Below, piece by piece: positions 42,251-49,769 of a stretch of DNA of 64,000 bases (position 1 is its first letter; each line of letters begins with the position of its first letter). Below the pieces are notes generated by a model that did no database searches, had not been told where the DNA came from, and saw nothing but the letters and a program-made list of their open reading frames with translations. The stretch lies in assembly GCA_900551325.1 (NCBI GenBank), contig URVM01000002.1:310001-374000 (forward strand), in the 5' to 3' direction. This DNA is from an uncultured Eubacteriales bacterium. GTDB lineage: Bacteria > Bacillota > Clostridia > Lachnospirales > Cellulosilyticaceae. Made by a program: the position numbers and the translations under genes.

Positions 42251-43858
42251 TTATATACTTATCAAACCCCTATTATCATAGACACTTCCACCATCACTTC
42301 GATGCCTTATCGCTCTATCAAGTGCCATGATTGTCGCAACAGCTCCATCTATTTTCTCTGTACTCTTCTGTTTGTCAGGCTTAATGTTACCTGCTGGGTC
42401 TGTTTTGATAAAGATGTTATCCATCATCCATCTAAGAACTGGATTGCCGCCATGTGCTAGTTTCTTCTCTAGCGTCAACTTCATAAGCTCCTTAGAGGGT
42501 GGACTCATATCCTTAAAACCTTGACCAAACGGAACAACTGTAAAGCCCATCCCCTCAAGGTTCTGTGTCATTTGTGCGGCTCCCCAGCGGTCAAAGCCGA
42601 TTTCTTTAATGTTATATTTGGTACCAAGTTCCTCAATAAAACTTTCTATAAAGCCATAATGGACCACATTCCCTTCTGTGGTTTTAATAAAGCCTTGCTT
42701 TTCCCACGTATCATAAGGTACATGGTCACGTCTTACACGTAAATCAAGGGTTTCTTCTGGTAACCAAAAGTAGGGTAAAATGATGTACTTTTCATCTTCT
42801 GTTCTAGGTGGAAATACAAGGACAAAAGCAGTAATATCCGTTGTACTTGCAAGGTCAAGACCGCCATAACACTCCCTACCTACAAGCTCATCTGGATAGA
42901 CCTTAAAAGCACACTCATCCCATTTATGCATTGGCATCCAACGAACGGACTGTTTTGTCCAAGTGTTCATCCTAAGTTGACGGAAGACGTTTTCCTCTGC
43001 TGGATTTTCTAATGCACTATTAAATGCACTTCTTACCTTTTCTATATCAATAGTAATACCCAGTGAAGGATTGGCTTTGTACCAGTTCGCTTCATCTGTC
43101 CAATCATCATCTTCCTCAAGACCATAGATTACAGGATAAAAAGTAGGATCATGCTTTCTCCCCTCTAACAAGTCCTTTGACTTTTGGTGAAGTTCGTAAC
43201 AGATAGAATTCCTATCCGTCCCAGCTGTTGTGATAATGAAAAAGAGCGGCTGTGTTCTGGCATCTCCTGACCCTTTTGTCATAACATCATAGAGCTTGCG
43301 GTTGGGCTGTATATGGATTTCGTCGAATATAAGTCCTGAAATATTGTAGCCATGCTTGGTAGATGTTTCTGCAGATAAAACTTGATAGTAACTGGCTGTA
43401 GCAGGGTAAACAATACGTTTTGTAGAAGCTACAATCTTTGCCCTTCTACTCAATGCAGGGGACTGCTTGAGAATCTCTGTGGCTACGTCATACACAATGG
43501 ATGCCTGCTGCCTATCTGCTGCGCACCCATAAACTTCAGCTGATGGCTCATTATCAGCAAATAATAAGTACAAAGCGATAGCCGCTGCTAGTTCAGACTT
43601 TCCATTTTTCTTAGGTATTTCAATATAAGTGGTTAAAAACTGTCTGTTTCCATCTTCTTTTACAATACCAAACAGATCTCTTATAATCTGTTCTTGCCAC
43701 CCCATAAGTTCAAATGGCTGTCCTGCCCATCTTCCTTTTGTGTGTTTTAAACACTCTATAAACTTAACTGCTTTATCTGCTTTTGCGTTATCATAATGAG
43801 AAGTGGGTAGCATAAAAGGTGATGGTTTATAGTCTTTTAACTTGTGTTTTTCATCCAT
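42251..43858 (-). CDS. Large terminase subunit
   Basis: 535 aa from an ATG at 43856-43858 (MDEKHKLKDYKPS) after GGAGAAG; a GTG at 43870 is in frame. The ATPase has the Walker A-like IPKKNGKSELAAAI and Walker B GLIFDEIH; the C-terminal nuclease has GGLDLASTTDITAFVL and later acidic residues (IGFDRWGA). It belongs to the P27-paired, HK97-like terminases. It packages DNA into the prohead through the portal. It ends next to the cassette promoter. Confidence 0.93.
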   Translation of the reverse strand: MDEKHKLKDYKPSPFMLPTSHYDNAKADKAVKFIECLKHTKGRWAGQPFELMGWQEQIIRDLFGIVKEDGNRQFLTTYIEIPKKNGKSELAAAIALYLLFADNEPSAEVYGCAADRQQASIVYDVATEILKQSPALSRRAKIVASTKRIVYPATASYYQVLSAETSTKHGYNISGLIFDEIHIQPNRKLYDVMTKGSGDARTQPLFFIITTAGTDRNSICYELHQKSKDLLEGRKHDPTFYPVIYGLEEDDDWTDEANWYKANPSLGITIDIEKVRSAFNSALENPAEENVFRQLRMNTWTKQSVRWMPMHKWDECAFKVYPDELVGRECYGGLDLASTTDITAFVLVFPPRTEDEKYIILPYFWLPEETLDLRVRRDHVPYDTWEKQGFIKTTEGNVVHYGFIESFIEELGTKYNIKEIGFDRWGAAQMTQNLEGMGFTVVPFGQGFKDMSPPSKELMKLTLEKKLAHGGNPVLRWMMDNIFIKTDPAGNIKPDKQKSTEKIDGAVATIMALDRAIRHRSDGGSVYDNRGLISI

Positions 43859-43871
43859 ATACTTCTCCACC

Positions 43872-44339
43872 TCACATTCCTAAAATACTCTCCATTGGAT
43901 CACTTGTTTCTGTCCCACTGGTTTCTGCTATCAACCTGCTTCTAGAAGAAGGTGTAAGGCCAAATTGCTCTCCCATTTTAAGCATGAGTTTCATGTTGGT
44001 CTGGGCAATACTTACTTGTGGTACCTGTTGGATGTAGCCACTAGGTGTTTTAACAATAGATCCATGTTTTGTGATGAACTCCTCTGCCTCTTTCCACCTT
44101 GCATAGGCTTGGCAATAGCCTGCAAAAGTCATCTGGTCAACCTCAGTTAAAAGGCCCATTTGCTGTAAAGGTTTAACTAAACGTCTCCACTCTTTTTTTG
44201 CTTCTTCCTCTAGCCAGGATGGGCACTTTATTCTGGTCGCTTTAGGTTTAGGTTCTTTTGTATTAAGTGGTTTCTTTCCTGGATTCCCCTCTAATACTTT
44301 AAGCGCCGTTGGTTTTGGTTTTCTTCCTGGCGTAGCCAT
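43872..44339 (-). CDS. Small terminase subunit (P27 family)
   Basis: 155 aa, ATG at 44337-44339 after GAGGAGGTG. The opening GRKPKPTALKVLEGNPGKKP and the central VDQMTFAGYCQAYARWKEAE are the P27 signature. It recognises the packaging site and loads TerL. The gene is directly followed by terL. Confidence 0.93.
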   Translation of the reverse strand: MATPGRKPKPTALKVLEGNPGKKPLNTKEPKPKATRIKCPSWLEEEAKKEWRRLVKPLQQMGLLTEVDQMTFAGYCQAYARWKEAEEFITKHGSIVKTPSGYIQQVPQVSIAQTNMKLMLKMGEQFGLTPSSRSRLIAETSGTETSDPMESILGM

Positions 44340-44396
44340 GCTTTCACCTCCTCATACTAAAAAAGGACCTACGTATTTGTAAGTCCTCGATTTAAA

Positions 44397-44606
44397 CTAT
44401 TTTCCTCGCATGCCCTTGTAGTTGTAATTACCCTTTTGTACTTGTTCTCGTTCAAGTTCTCTAGCCTTTTGGTACTCTGGGTCCTGCTCTTCTTTTGATT
44501 TGCATTTTAAGCAAATACATTCAGTGTTAAACATGCTCATAATGCGACCACCTTTAAGCTCCACGCCACACCTGTCACATCTGGTTTGTGTAAAAAATCT
44601 ATCCAT
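44397..44606 (-). CDS. 69-aa zinc-ribbon protein
   Basis: Start ATG at 44604-44606 (MDRFFTQTRCDRCG), seven bases after GGAGTTG; an upstream in-frame ATG lacks a site. Two CxxC pairs, CDRC and CLKC, give a single zinc ribbon, followed by a charged helical tail. The start overlaps the stop of the cyclotransferase gene. Function unknown; a small nucleic-acid or protein-binding phage factor. Confidence 0.65.
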   Translation of the reverse strand: MDRFFTQTRCDRCGVELKGGRIMSMFNTECICLKCKSKEEQDPEYQKARELEREQVQKGNYNYKGMRGK

Positions 44607-45043
44607 CACTTCAACTCCTTCATACACTCTAGATGTGCTTGTTTTAAAGGTTCTAGGTCAATGCCATTATCCGTATATCCTTGCACTATTGTGTTCAAGT
44701 AAGTTCCGCTTGGTAGTGCTGGCATATGCCAATATTGCTCATTCATCACATAGGCCATTGCTTGATGCTTTCCTATTTGCACGTTCTCCTTGATGTATAA
44801 GTGTGGATATCCCTCGTACCTATCCAGTGCTTCCTCACATTCCTCAGTAATTTCCCAAAGCACAATAGGCACTTCTCCTTCTATACAAGGCTCAATGTTT
44901 GCCACACCTCGTGTAGCTCCCCTAAAGGTTAACCTATAGCCTTTAAGTGTGCCTGTTCCAATCACACGTGCTTGTGGGCACCTATATCCCATTTGTTCTA
45001 GGTTCATGTTGCTCCCATAGGCAGCATAAATTCTTTTATTCAT
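44606..45043 (-). CDS. Gamma-glutamylcyclotransferase-like protein (AIG2/GGCT)
   Basis: 145 aa. YAAYGSNMNLEQM at the N-terminus is the GGCT substrate loop, and the acidic active-site region EALDRYEGYPHLYIKE contains the conserved glutamate. Such enzymes release 5-oxoproline from gamma-glutamyl amines or peptides. The gene is next to an amidoligase gene in the same operon, which suggests that the two form and break a gamma-glutamyl-type linkage. Confidence 0.82.
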   Translation of the reverse strand: MNKRIYAAYGSNMNLEQMGYRCPQARVIGTGTLKGYRLTFRGATRGVANIEPCIEGEVPIVLWEITEECEEALDRYEGYPHLYIKENVQIGKHQAMAYVMNEQYWHMPALPSGTYLNTIVQGYTDNGIDLEPLKQAHLECMKELK

Positions 45044-45102
45044 TTGATACGCTCCTTTTATATAAATGGAAGGGCGTTTTGCCCTCCCTATTGTTCATTG
45101 GT

Positions 45103-45999
45103 TCAAGCGGCTTTCCTCCAAGCACTATTGCCAGTAAGGTTGGCTAGGAAATGATGTCTGCAGGTTTTAAACTCGTCACCATTTAGCCCAAGTCTTAGCA
45201 TCCAGCATCTGAAGGTGTACTTCTCGTTGTCGGTGCAGGTTCTTCTTGCGCTTGCCTTCTTTTGACTTAATGCTTGATTGCTTAGTGCTAGGCAAAATTG
45301 AATGTAGGCTTTTACCTTACCTGCGTGAAGGGTGCTATTAAAAAGTCTAAATTCAATGGTGCCTTTAGTGAAGGTGCTGTGTAGGTTAAGACCGTGGTAG
45401 CGACTTTGGTGATAATGTCTTTCTCTTGACTCCCTTCCATAACCTTGGTACCAAATATCAGCTAGTTGCTCTAAGGTTCTAGGTTTCTTTTTATTGATTG
45501 TTTGAATGAGTTCCTCGTTTACCTTTTTGCAATATCTTAATCTTTCAGGGTCTATTTCCAGCGCTTTGTAAAGTAAATCTTCTTTGCTTGCCATTAGGTT
45601 TACTAGATTCTTAAGACTTGCTGGTGTGTGTGGTGTGGCATCTACATGAATATGAATGCCACAACTTTTGTTGGTAAATGTTCCTATTGCTCTTAAGGCC
45701 CTTATCATTTCTTGAAGGGGTTCAATGTCCTGGTAGGTAAGAATTGGGCTAACAAGTTCCACTCTATAATCTGTACTTGCAAAAAATATTTCTTTATCTC
45801 TTTTTTTCTCAGCATTGATGCTTGAGTCTGAAACTATCTTCCAAATTCTTCCTATGCTATCCATTATGTGATAAGCATCATAATTGCCTCCCACATGACT
45901 TGATGAGGTGCTTCGAAGTTGTGTTCGTATACACTTTGCAGCAGCCTCTCTTGTGATTCCTGTCATCTCGATTTCAATGCCAAACCGTTGTGTTCTCAT
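45103..45999 (-). CDS. Amidoligase-family enzyme (COOH-NH2 ligase type)
   Basis: 298 aa from an ATG at 45997-45999 (MRTQRFGIEIEMTG), six bases after AAGGAG; the longer reading to 46041 has none. FGIEIEMTG supplies the metal-binding Glu pair, and SCGIHIHVD and TIEFRLFNSTLH complete the glutamine synthetase-like amidoligase pattern. These ATP-dependent enzymes join an amine to a carboxyl group. The substrate in phages is unknown; a cell-wall or protein modification is likely. A GGCT-like gene follows. Confidence 0.83.
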   Translation of the reverse strand: MRTQRFGIEIEMTGITREAAAKCIRTQLRSTSSSHVGGNYDAYHIMDSIGRIWKIVSDSSINAEKKRDKEIFFASTDYRVELVSPILTYQDIEPLQEMIRALRAIGTFTNKSCGIHIHVDATPHTPASLKNLVNLMASKEDLLYKALEIDPERLRYCKKVNEELIQTINKKKPRTLEQLADIWYQGYGRESRERHYHQSRYHGLNLHSTFTKGTIEFRLFNSTLHAGKVKAYIQFCLALSNQALSQKKASARRTCTDNEKYTFRCWMLRLGLNGDEFKTCRHHFLANLTGNSAWRKAA

Positions 46000-46128
46000 G
46001 TGTTTCTCCTTCTTTTGTGTATTCCCTTCCGGGTAGTACACATGTTACCGTAGGTGTGCTTTTAGTTGTAGACGCTGACTACACAAGAAACACATGAAAT
46101 ATTAGTGCTTACTACACAAAGAAAGGAT

Positions 46129-46272
46129 CTATCTTGAAAGGACTTTTTTCAATCCTTTAAGTGCTCCTGGTACATCTCCACAAATGATTTGACCTTTAAT
46201 TGTCTTGTATTGTTGTTTGGTCAGATAGGGTGCTTGTGTTTTTAAAAGTCTAAGTGCTTTATCCTTGCTCAT
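46129..46272 (-). CDS. 47-aa small protein overlapping the methyltransferase
   Basis: ATG at 46270-46272 lies inside the last codons of the ParB-methyltransferase gene (14-base overlap); stop at 46129-46131. The product (MSKDKALRLLKTQAPYLTKQ, then GQIICGDVPGALKGLKKVL) is basic and helical, like the short phage proteins often found after methyltransferases in Gram-positive phages. Function unknown. Confidence 0.6.
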   Translation of the reverse strand: MSKDKALRLLKTQAPYLTKQQYKTIKGQIICGDVPGALKGLKKVLSR

Positions 46273-47491
46273 TGGCCACCTCTGAGTATTTGACTTGTTG
46301 ACCATCCCGTACTAAATACACATCTGCCTCTGTCCCTACCTCGTTTATGAACCGCTTCACAATAACATCTGCGTACTTTTCATCTAACTCAATAGCAAAA
46401 CAGATGCGGTCTGTTTGTTCACAAGCAATAAGTGTAGAACCGCTACCGCCAAATGGCTCCAAGACAATGCTATTTGTTAGACTACTGTTTTGAATAGGAT
46501 ATGCAACAAGAGCTACTGGCTTTGTTGTTGGATGAAGTTCACTTTTAGTGGGTCTATCAAATTTCCACACTGTTGTTTCCTTGCGTCCAGCATACCATTT
46601 ATGCTTGCCTTTCTTTTTCCACCCATAAAGCACAGGTTCGTGTTGCCATTGATAAGGGCTTCTGCCTAACACTAAAGATTGTTTTACCCACTGGCACACA
46701 CCTGATAAATAGAATCCTGCATCTAGAAATGCTTTTCTAAAAATATGTCCTTTTGTATCGGCATGAAATACATAAATAGAACCATCATCCGTTAAGTTGG
46801 CCTCCATGTTTTTAAAAGCCTTTAGTAAAAACGTCATAAACTCTTCATCAGCAAGTGAATCATTTTGAATACTTCCTGCCGCTCCCTGATATGAAACCCC
46901 GTAAGGTGGATCTGTAACAACAAGATTTGCTTTCTTGCCTTCCATTAACACCTTATAAGTTTCAGGTAACGTACCATCCCCACACACTAATCTGTGTTTT
47001 CCAAGTAGCCATACATCTCCTTGCTTGGTAATAGGTGTTTCAGGTATAGCTTCATCTACATCAAAGTCATCTTCCTTCACATCTTTATCGTGCAGATTGC
47101 TCATAAGCTCATCAATTTCTGGTGCATCAAAACCTGTAAGGGATACATCAAAGTCCATTTCACTTAAATCTTGAATAAGCTCAGCAAGTAATGTTTCATC
47201 CCATGACCCAGTGACCCGATTAAGAGCAATATTTAATGCTTTCTCTTTGGTCTTATCAATTTCAATGACTACACAATCCACTTCTGTATAGCCTAAATGC
47301 TTTAGCACTTTTAGACGTTGATGCCCCCCTATGATTGTCATGTCTTTGTTTACAATGATTGGCTCTACGTAACCAAACTCAGTAATACTGTTTTTTATTT
47401 TCTCGTACTCCTTATCCCCTGGCTTCAAATCCTTACGTGGATTGTAGCTTGCTGGCAATAACGTATCTACACTTAACTTTTTAAACTCCAT
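46259..47491 (-). CDS. ParB-like domain fused to DNA methyltransferase
   Basis: 410 aa from an ATG at 47489-47491 (MEFKKLSVDTLLPASYNP), ten bases after GGAGGG; the ATG at 47500 touches that site. Residues 1-100 are a ParB/Srx-type nuclease-like domain (IVNKDMTIIGGHQRLKVL). The rest is an amino-methyltransferase with VVTDPPYGVSYQG (catalytic DPPY) and LEPFGGSGSTLIACE (SAM site). This fusion is common in Bacillota phages, where it may protect phage DNA from restriction. No matching restriction enzyme is seen. Confidence 0.9.
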   Translation of the reverse strand: MEFKKLSVDTLLPASYNPRKDLKPGDKEYEKIKNSITEFGYVEPIIVNKDMTIIGGHQRLKVLKHLGYTEVDCVVIEIDKTKEKALNIALNRVTGSWDETLLAELIQDLSEMDFDVSLTGFDAPEIDELMSNLHDKDVKEDDFDVDEAIPETPITKQGDVWLLGKHRLVCGDGTLPETYKVLMEGKKANLVVTDPPYGVSYQGAAGSIQNDSLADEEFMTFLLKAFKNMEANLTDDGSIYVFHADTKGHIFRKAFLDAGFYLSGVCQWVKQSLVLGRSPYQWQHEPVLYGWKKKGKHKWYAGRKETTVWKFDRPTKSELHPTTKPVALVAYPIQNSSLTNSIVLEPFGGSGSTLIACEQTDRICFAIELDEKYADVIVKRFINEVGTEADVYLVRDGQQVKYSEVANEQG

Positions 47492-47903
47492 CTGCTTCAT
47501 CCCTCCAAAATCTGTGTTTTACGAAACACTCATGACTGCAATACTTCTGTGTTTTACTTCCATACACACCAAATGTCTGACCACAATAGTGGCAGGTGTA
47601 TGTTTTGTGCTTATGCTTATTATGCTTAACCCACCCTTCTCGTCTGCACTTATCAGAACAGAACTTCTTTGTTGAGCGCTTTTGTGTATGTCTAAAAGGC
47701 TTTAAGCACTGTTTACACGCCTTGCCATCTTCAACCTGACTCTTAAGCGTTGGCTTTAAGTAGTTAGCATCACCTGCATAACCATGTCGTTTACAATATC
47801 CTCGAACACGCTCACGGCTTATTTGTAACTGAGTAGCAATTGCTTTATAGCCCATACCTTGTAACCGCATTTTCTCTACTTGTTTGATCTGTTCTTGAGT
47901 CAT
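47481..47903 (-). CDS. HTH plus double zinc-finger protein
   Basis: 140 aa, ATG at 47901-47903 after GGGGG. The N-terminal KAIATQLQISRERVRGYCKR is a homeodomain-like helix-turn-helix; two Cys-rich fingers follow (CKQCLKPF..CSDKC and CHYCGQTF..CSHEC). It likely binds phage DNA, perhaps as a regulator or packaging helper. Its end overlaps the methyltransferase start region. Confidence 0.7.
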   Translation of the reverse strand: MTQEQIKQVEKMRLQGMGYKAIATQLQISRERVRGYCKRHGYAGDANYLKPTLKSQVEDGKACKQCLKPFRHTQKRSTKKFCSDKCRREGWVKHNKHKHKTYTCHYCGQTFGVYGSKTQKYCSHECFVKHRFWRDEADGV

Positions 47904-48087
47904 TTTCTAAACCCCCAAACATTAAAAAACAACCACAAGGTCTTGTAGTTGCTAGGTTTTATAGTATTTTGTTGTTACCCCCTGGGTATACCCCCCTATA
48001 CATATGTCGAAAATTTACACGAAGGGGCGCCACGGTCCCCTGCATCAAGGGTTGTAGAGATTTGACTCCCCCTCCCCTGTGCTACTT
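47904..48087. other. GC-richer noncoding gap in the packaging-side region
   Basis: About 184 bases with a C-rich tract (CCCCCTGGGTATACCCCCC near 47978-47996) and GGGGCGCCACGG, unusual in this AT-rich window. A cos-type site near an HNH gene would fit such a location, but I see no proof of a cleavage site. Confidence 0.3.
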
Positions 48088-48435
48088 TTAATATCTATAC
48101 GCTTGATGTCTATCCTCAGTCATCGTCTTCTTGTCATGACACCTCTTGCACAGTGCCTGCCAGTTACTCTTATCCCAAAACAGCTTGTTGTCTCCTCGAT
48201 GCGGTGTGATATGGTCAACCACTGTGGCTTGAGTCAGCTTCCCTTGCTCTTGACACCTCACACACAATGGGTGCTCTTGTAGGAACAGCTTTCTAGCTTT
48301 GACCCACCTACTGTTATAACCTCGTTGTGTTGCTGAGGTACGTTCATGTTGGTGCCTGTGTCTTTGACAAAATCTATCTGCAGTAAGCTCTGGACAATTA
48401 GGATGCTTACATGGTTTTAAAGGTTTACTTGGCAT
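48088..48435 (-). CDS. HNH endonuclease
   Basis: 115 aa, ATG at 48433-48435 after GGAGG. Two CxxC-type pairs and the HNH core VVDHITPHRGDNKLFWDKSN...LCKRCHDKK give a classical HNH enzyme. Phages with HNH genes near terS/terL use them for genome end cleavage together with the terminase. Here about 3.6 kb of other genes separate it from terS. Confidence 0.88.
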   Translation of the reverse strand: MPSKPLKPCKHPNCPELTADRFCQRHRHQHERTSATQRGYNSRWVKARKLFLQEHPLCVRCQEQGKLTQATVVDHITPHRGDNKLFWDKSNWQALCKRCHDKKTMTEDRHQAYRY

Positions 48436-48556
48436 TAGACCACCTCCTAAAAATGGGTATTAAAAAAGCCCCGTAGATTTTTCTACAAGGCCTGTTAATT
48501 TACTTCTTTTGCTAAGTTTATCATATCATAAACATCATACTGTATTCTACTGTATT

Positions 48557-48973
48557 TTACTGTATAGTTGATGGAACACTTGTTACTTCTAGTGCTTTCT
48601 TATGCATTCTATAAATATTATCAATACCGTATCTCATCTCCACGGCTATTTGTTCCCATGTCTTAAAGCACATGTAACGCAATTCCAACAGTGTCTGATA
48701 CTCTAAGTTTTCCACCTTATGAATCACCTGTGCAATTTCCTTTTTCAAATCAATTAACTTATCTATATCTTGATTGATTTCGTTTTGCATATCTATAATC
48801 TTTATAATAACATCTTCCATGCGGTGAACATTTCTTGTAGCATTGCCAGGCATATCACTTAGTGTTGAGGTAGCTTTCGTAGCAAGGGCATTTAGAGAAG
48901 CTACCTGTTCCATTTTACTATTAATACGTTGGTCAATACGGAAAGCCTGTCCTAAGTATTCCTTAGCAGTCAT
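48557..48973 (-). CDS. Phage late transcription regulator (DUF1492/ArpU-like)
   Basis: 138 aa, ATG at 48971-48973 after GGAGGTG. A coiled-coil N-terminus leads into a sigma region 4-like helix-turn-helix (LLELRYMCFKTWEQIAVEM, GIDNIYRMHKKAL). These sigma-like proteins occur between the early and late regions of Bacillota phages and are thought to activate late genes, which fits its position here. Confidence 0.75.
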   Translation of the reverse strand: MTAKEYLGQAFRIDQRINSKMEQVASLNALATKATSTLSDMPGNATRNVHRMEDVIIKIIDMQNEINQDIDKLIDLKKEIAQVIHKVENLEYQTLLELRYMCFKTWEQIAVEMRYGIDNIYRMHKKALEVTSVPSTIQ

Positions 48974-48976
48974 TAG

Positions 48977-49228
48977 CTACACCTCCTCCTTAAGCTTACG
49001 AATTAACATGTCGGGATCTACTGTTGTCAGCATTTCGTAAAGAGGTGAGTAAAAGAAATGTTCAATTTCTGTTTTAGTGCCTTGCGCTACTGCGCTATAA
49101 GGGTGCTTTTTTAACACTTTTAAAGCTTTACGGTAGTCCTTAACTGCCTGTAGAATAATCGCATTTCCCAGTCTTATAAGTCCTTCATCATTATAGCAAG
49201 TATTTACATGCTTTTTACTTTTTGACAT
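48977..49228 (-). CDS. 83-aa phage protein of unknown function
   Basis: ATG at 49226-49228 (MSKSKKHVNTCYND) with GGAGG eight bases upstream; in-frame ATGs upstream lack a site. The product is helical, with RLGNAIILQAVKDYRKALKV and a FFYSPLYEMLT segment. I recall similar small early proteins next to DUF1492 genes in Bacillota phages, but no function is known. Confidence 0.6.
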   Translation of the reverse strand: MSKSKKHVNTCYNDEGLIRLGNAIILQAVKDYRKALKVLKKHPYSAVAQGTKTEIEHFFYSPLYEMLTTVDPDMLIRKLKEEV

Positions 49229-49286
49229 ACGCTTAACCTCCATACATTTATTTTTCAATGTGTGTCAGTGCTGCGTTGCTCATTGT

Positions 49287-49571
49287 TCATTGCAGAGAGT
49301 CTTGTAATAGGACTCGCACCTCATCCACAGAACGGACAATTGCTGCTATTCCACCTGCGTTTTGGATTTTTCTTATAGTTGCTTCTTGCAAAGCAGTTGC
49401 TTTACCTTTTTCTGTTTTAACCTCGAAGGCATAAAATCTTCCACCAATGCAAGCTATAATATCAGGTACACCCGCTGTTCCGTACATACCACCATGTTCC
49501 TTCCAAGCAAAACAGTTTGGTATAGTCTTAAGATACTTTAATATGGCTCTTACAATATCTGATTCTTTCAT
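49287..49571 (-). CDS. VRR-NUC domain nuclease
   Basis: 94 aa. GTAGVPDIIACIGGRFYAFEVKTEKGKAT contains the PD...(D/E)XK core (PD and EVK) of the VRR-NUC fold, preceded by an active-site-proximal NCFAWKEHGG helix. Stand-alone VRR-NUC proteins sit next to primase-helicase genes in many phages and probably cut branched or flap DNA. Confidence 0.88.
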   Translation of the reverse strand: MKESDIVRAILKYLKTIPNCFAWKEHGGMYGTAGVPDIIACIGGRFYAFEVKTEKGKATALQEATIRKIQNAGGIAAIVRSVDEVRVLLQDSLQ

Positions 49572-49726
49572 GTGTCAACCAACTTTCCTTTAATATCAAG
49601 GGTTCTTACACATTTGACACCTAAATTACCATTTTCACGTATATTAATTTTAAAATAATACATATATGTGTATATATTTTTATTATATATATAATAATAT
49701 AGGATTTCTGCTGTCAGATGTGTAAA

Positions 49727-49769
49727 ATTGGCTAAGGTCTTACACTTGGAGGCAAGGCCTTAGCCCAAT
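49727..49769 (-). terminator. Stem-loop between primase-helicase and nuclease genes
   Basis: GGCTAAGG (49730-49737) pairs with CCTTAGCC (49758-49765), extended by ATT/AAT ends. It lies directly at the stop of the primase-helicase gene and has a modest AATTTT tail when read leftward. Confidence 0.5.

Noticed and set aside
25214..46052. The 14-mer CACATGTTACCGTA occurs at 25214-25227 and 46039-46052, first read as a possible attachment-site pair.
   Set aside because: In 64 kb several shared 14-mers are expected by chance, the flanks do not match, and the second copy lies inside the phage operon, where an attachment site makes no sense.
46060..46125. Two imperfect copies of GCT-x-ACTACACAA-GAAA upstream of the amidoligase as iterons.
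   Set aside because: Only two partial copies, both in the leader of a structural-region gene; too little to call a replication or regulatory array.
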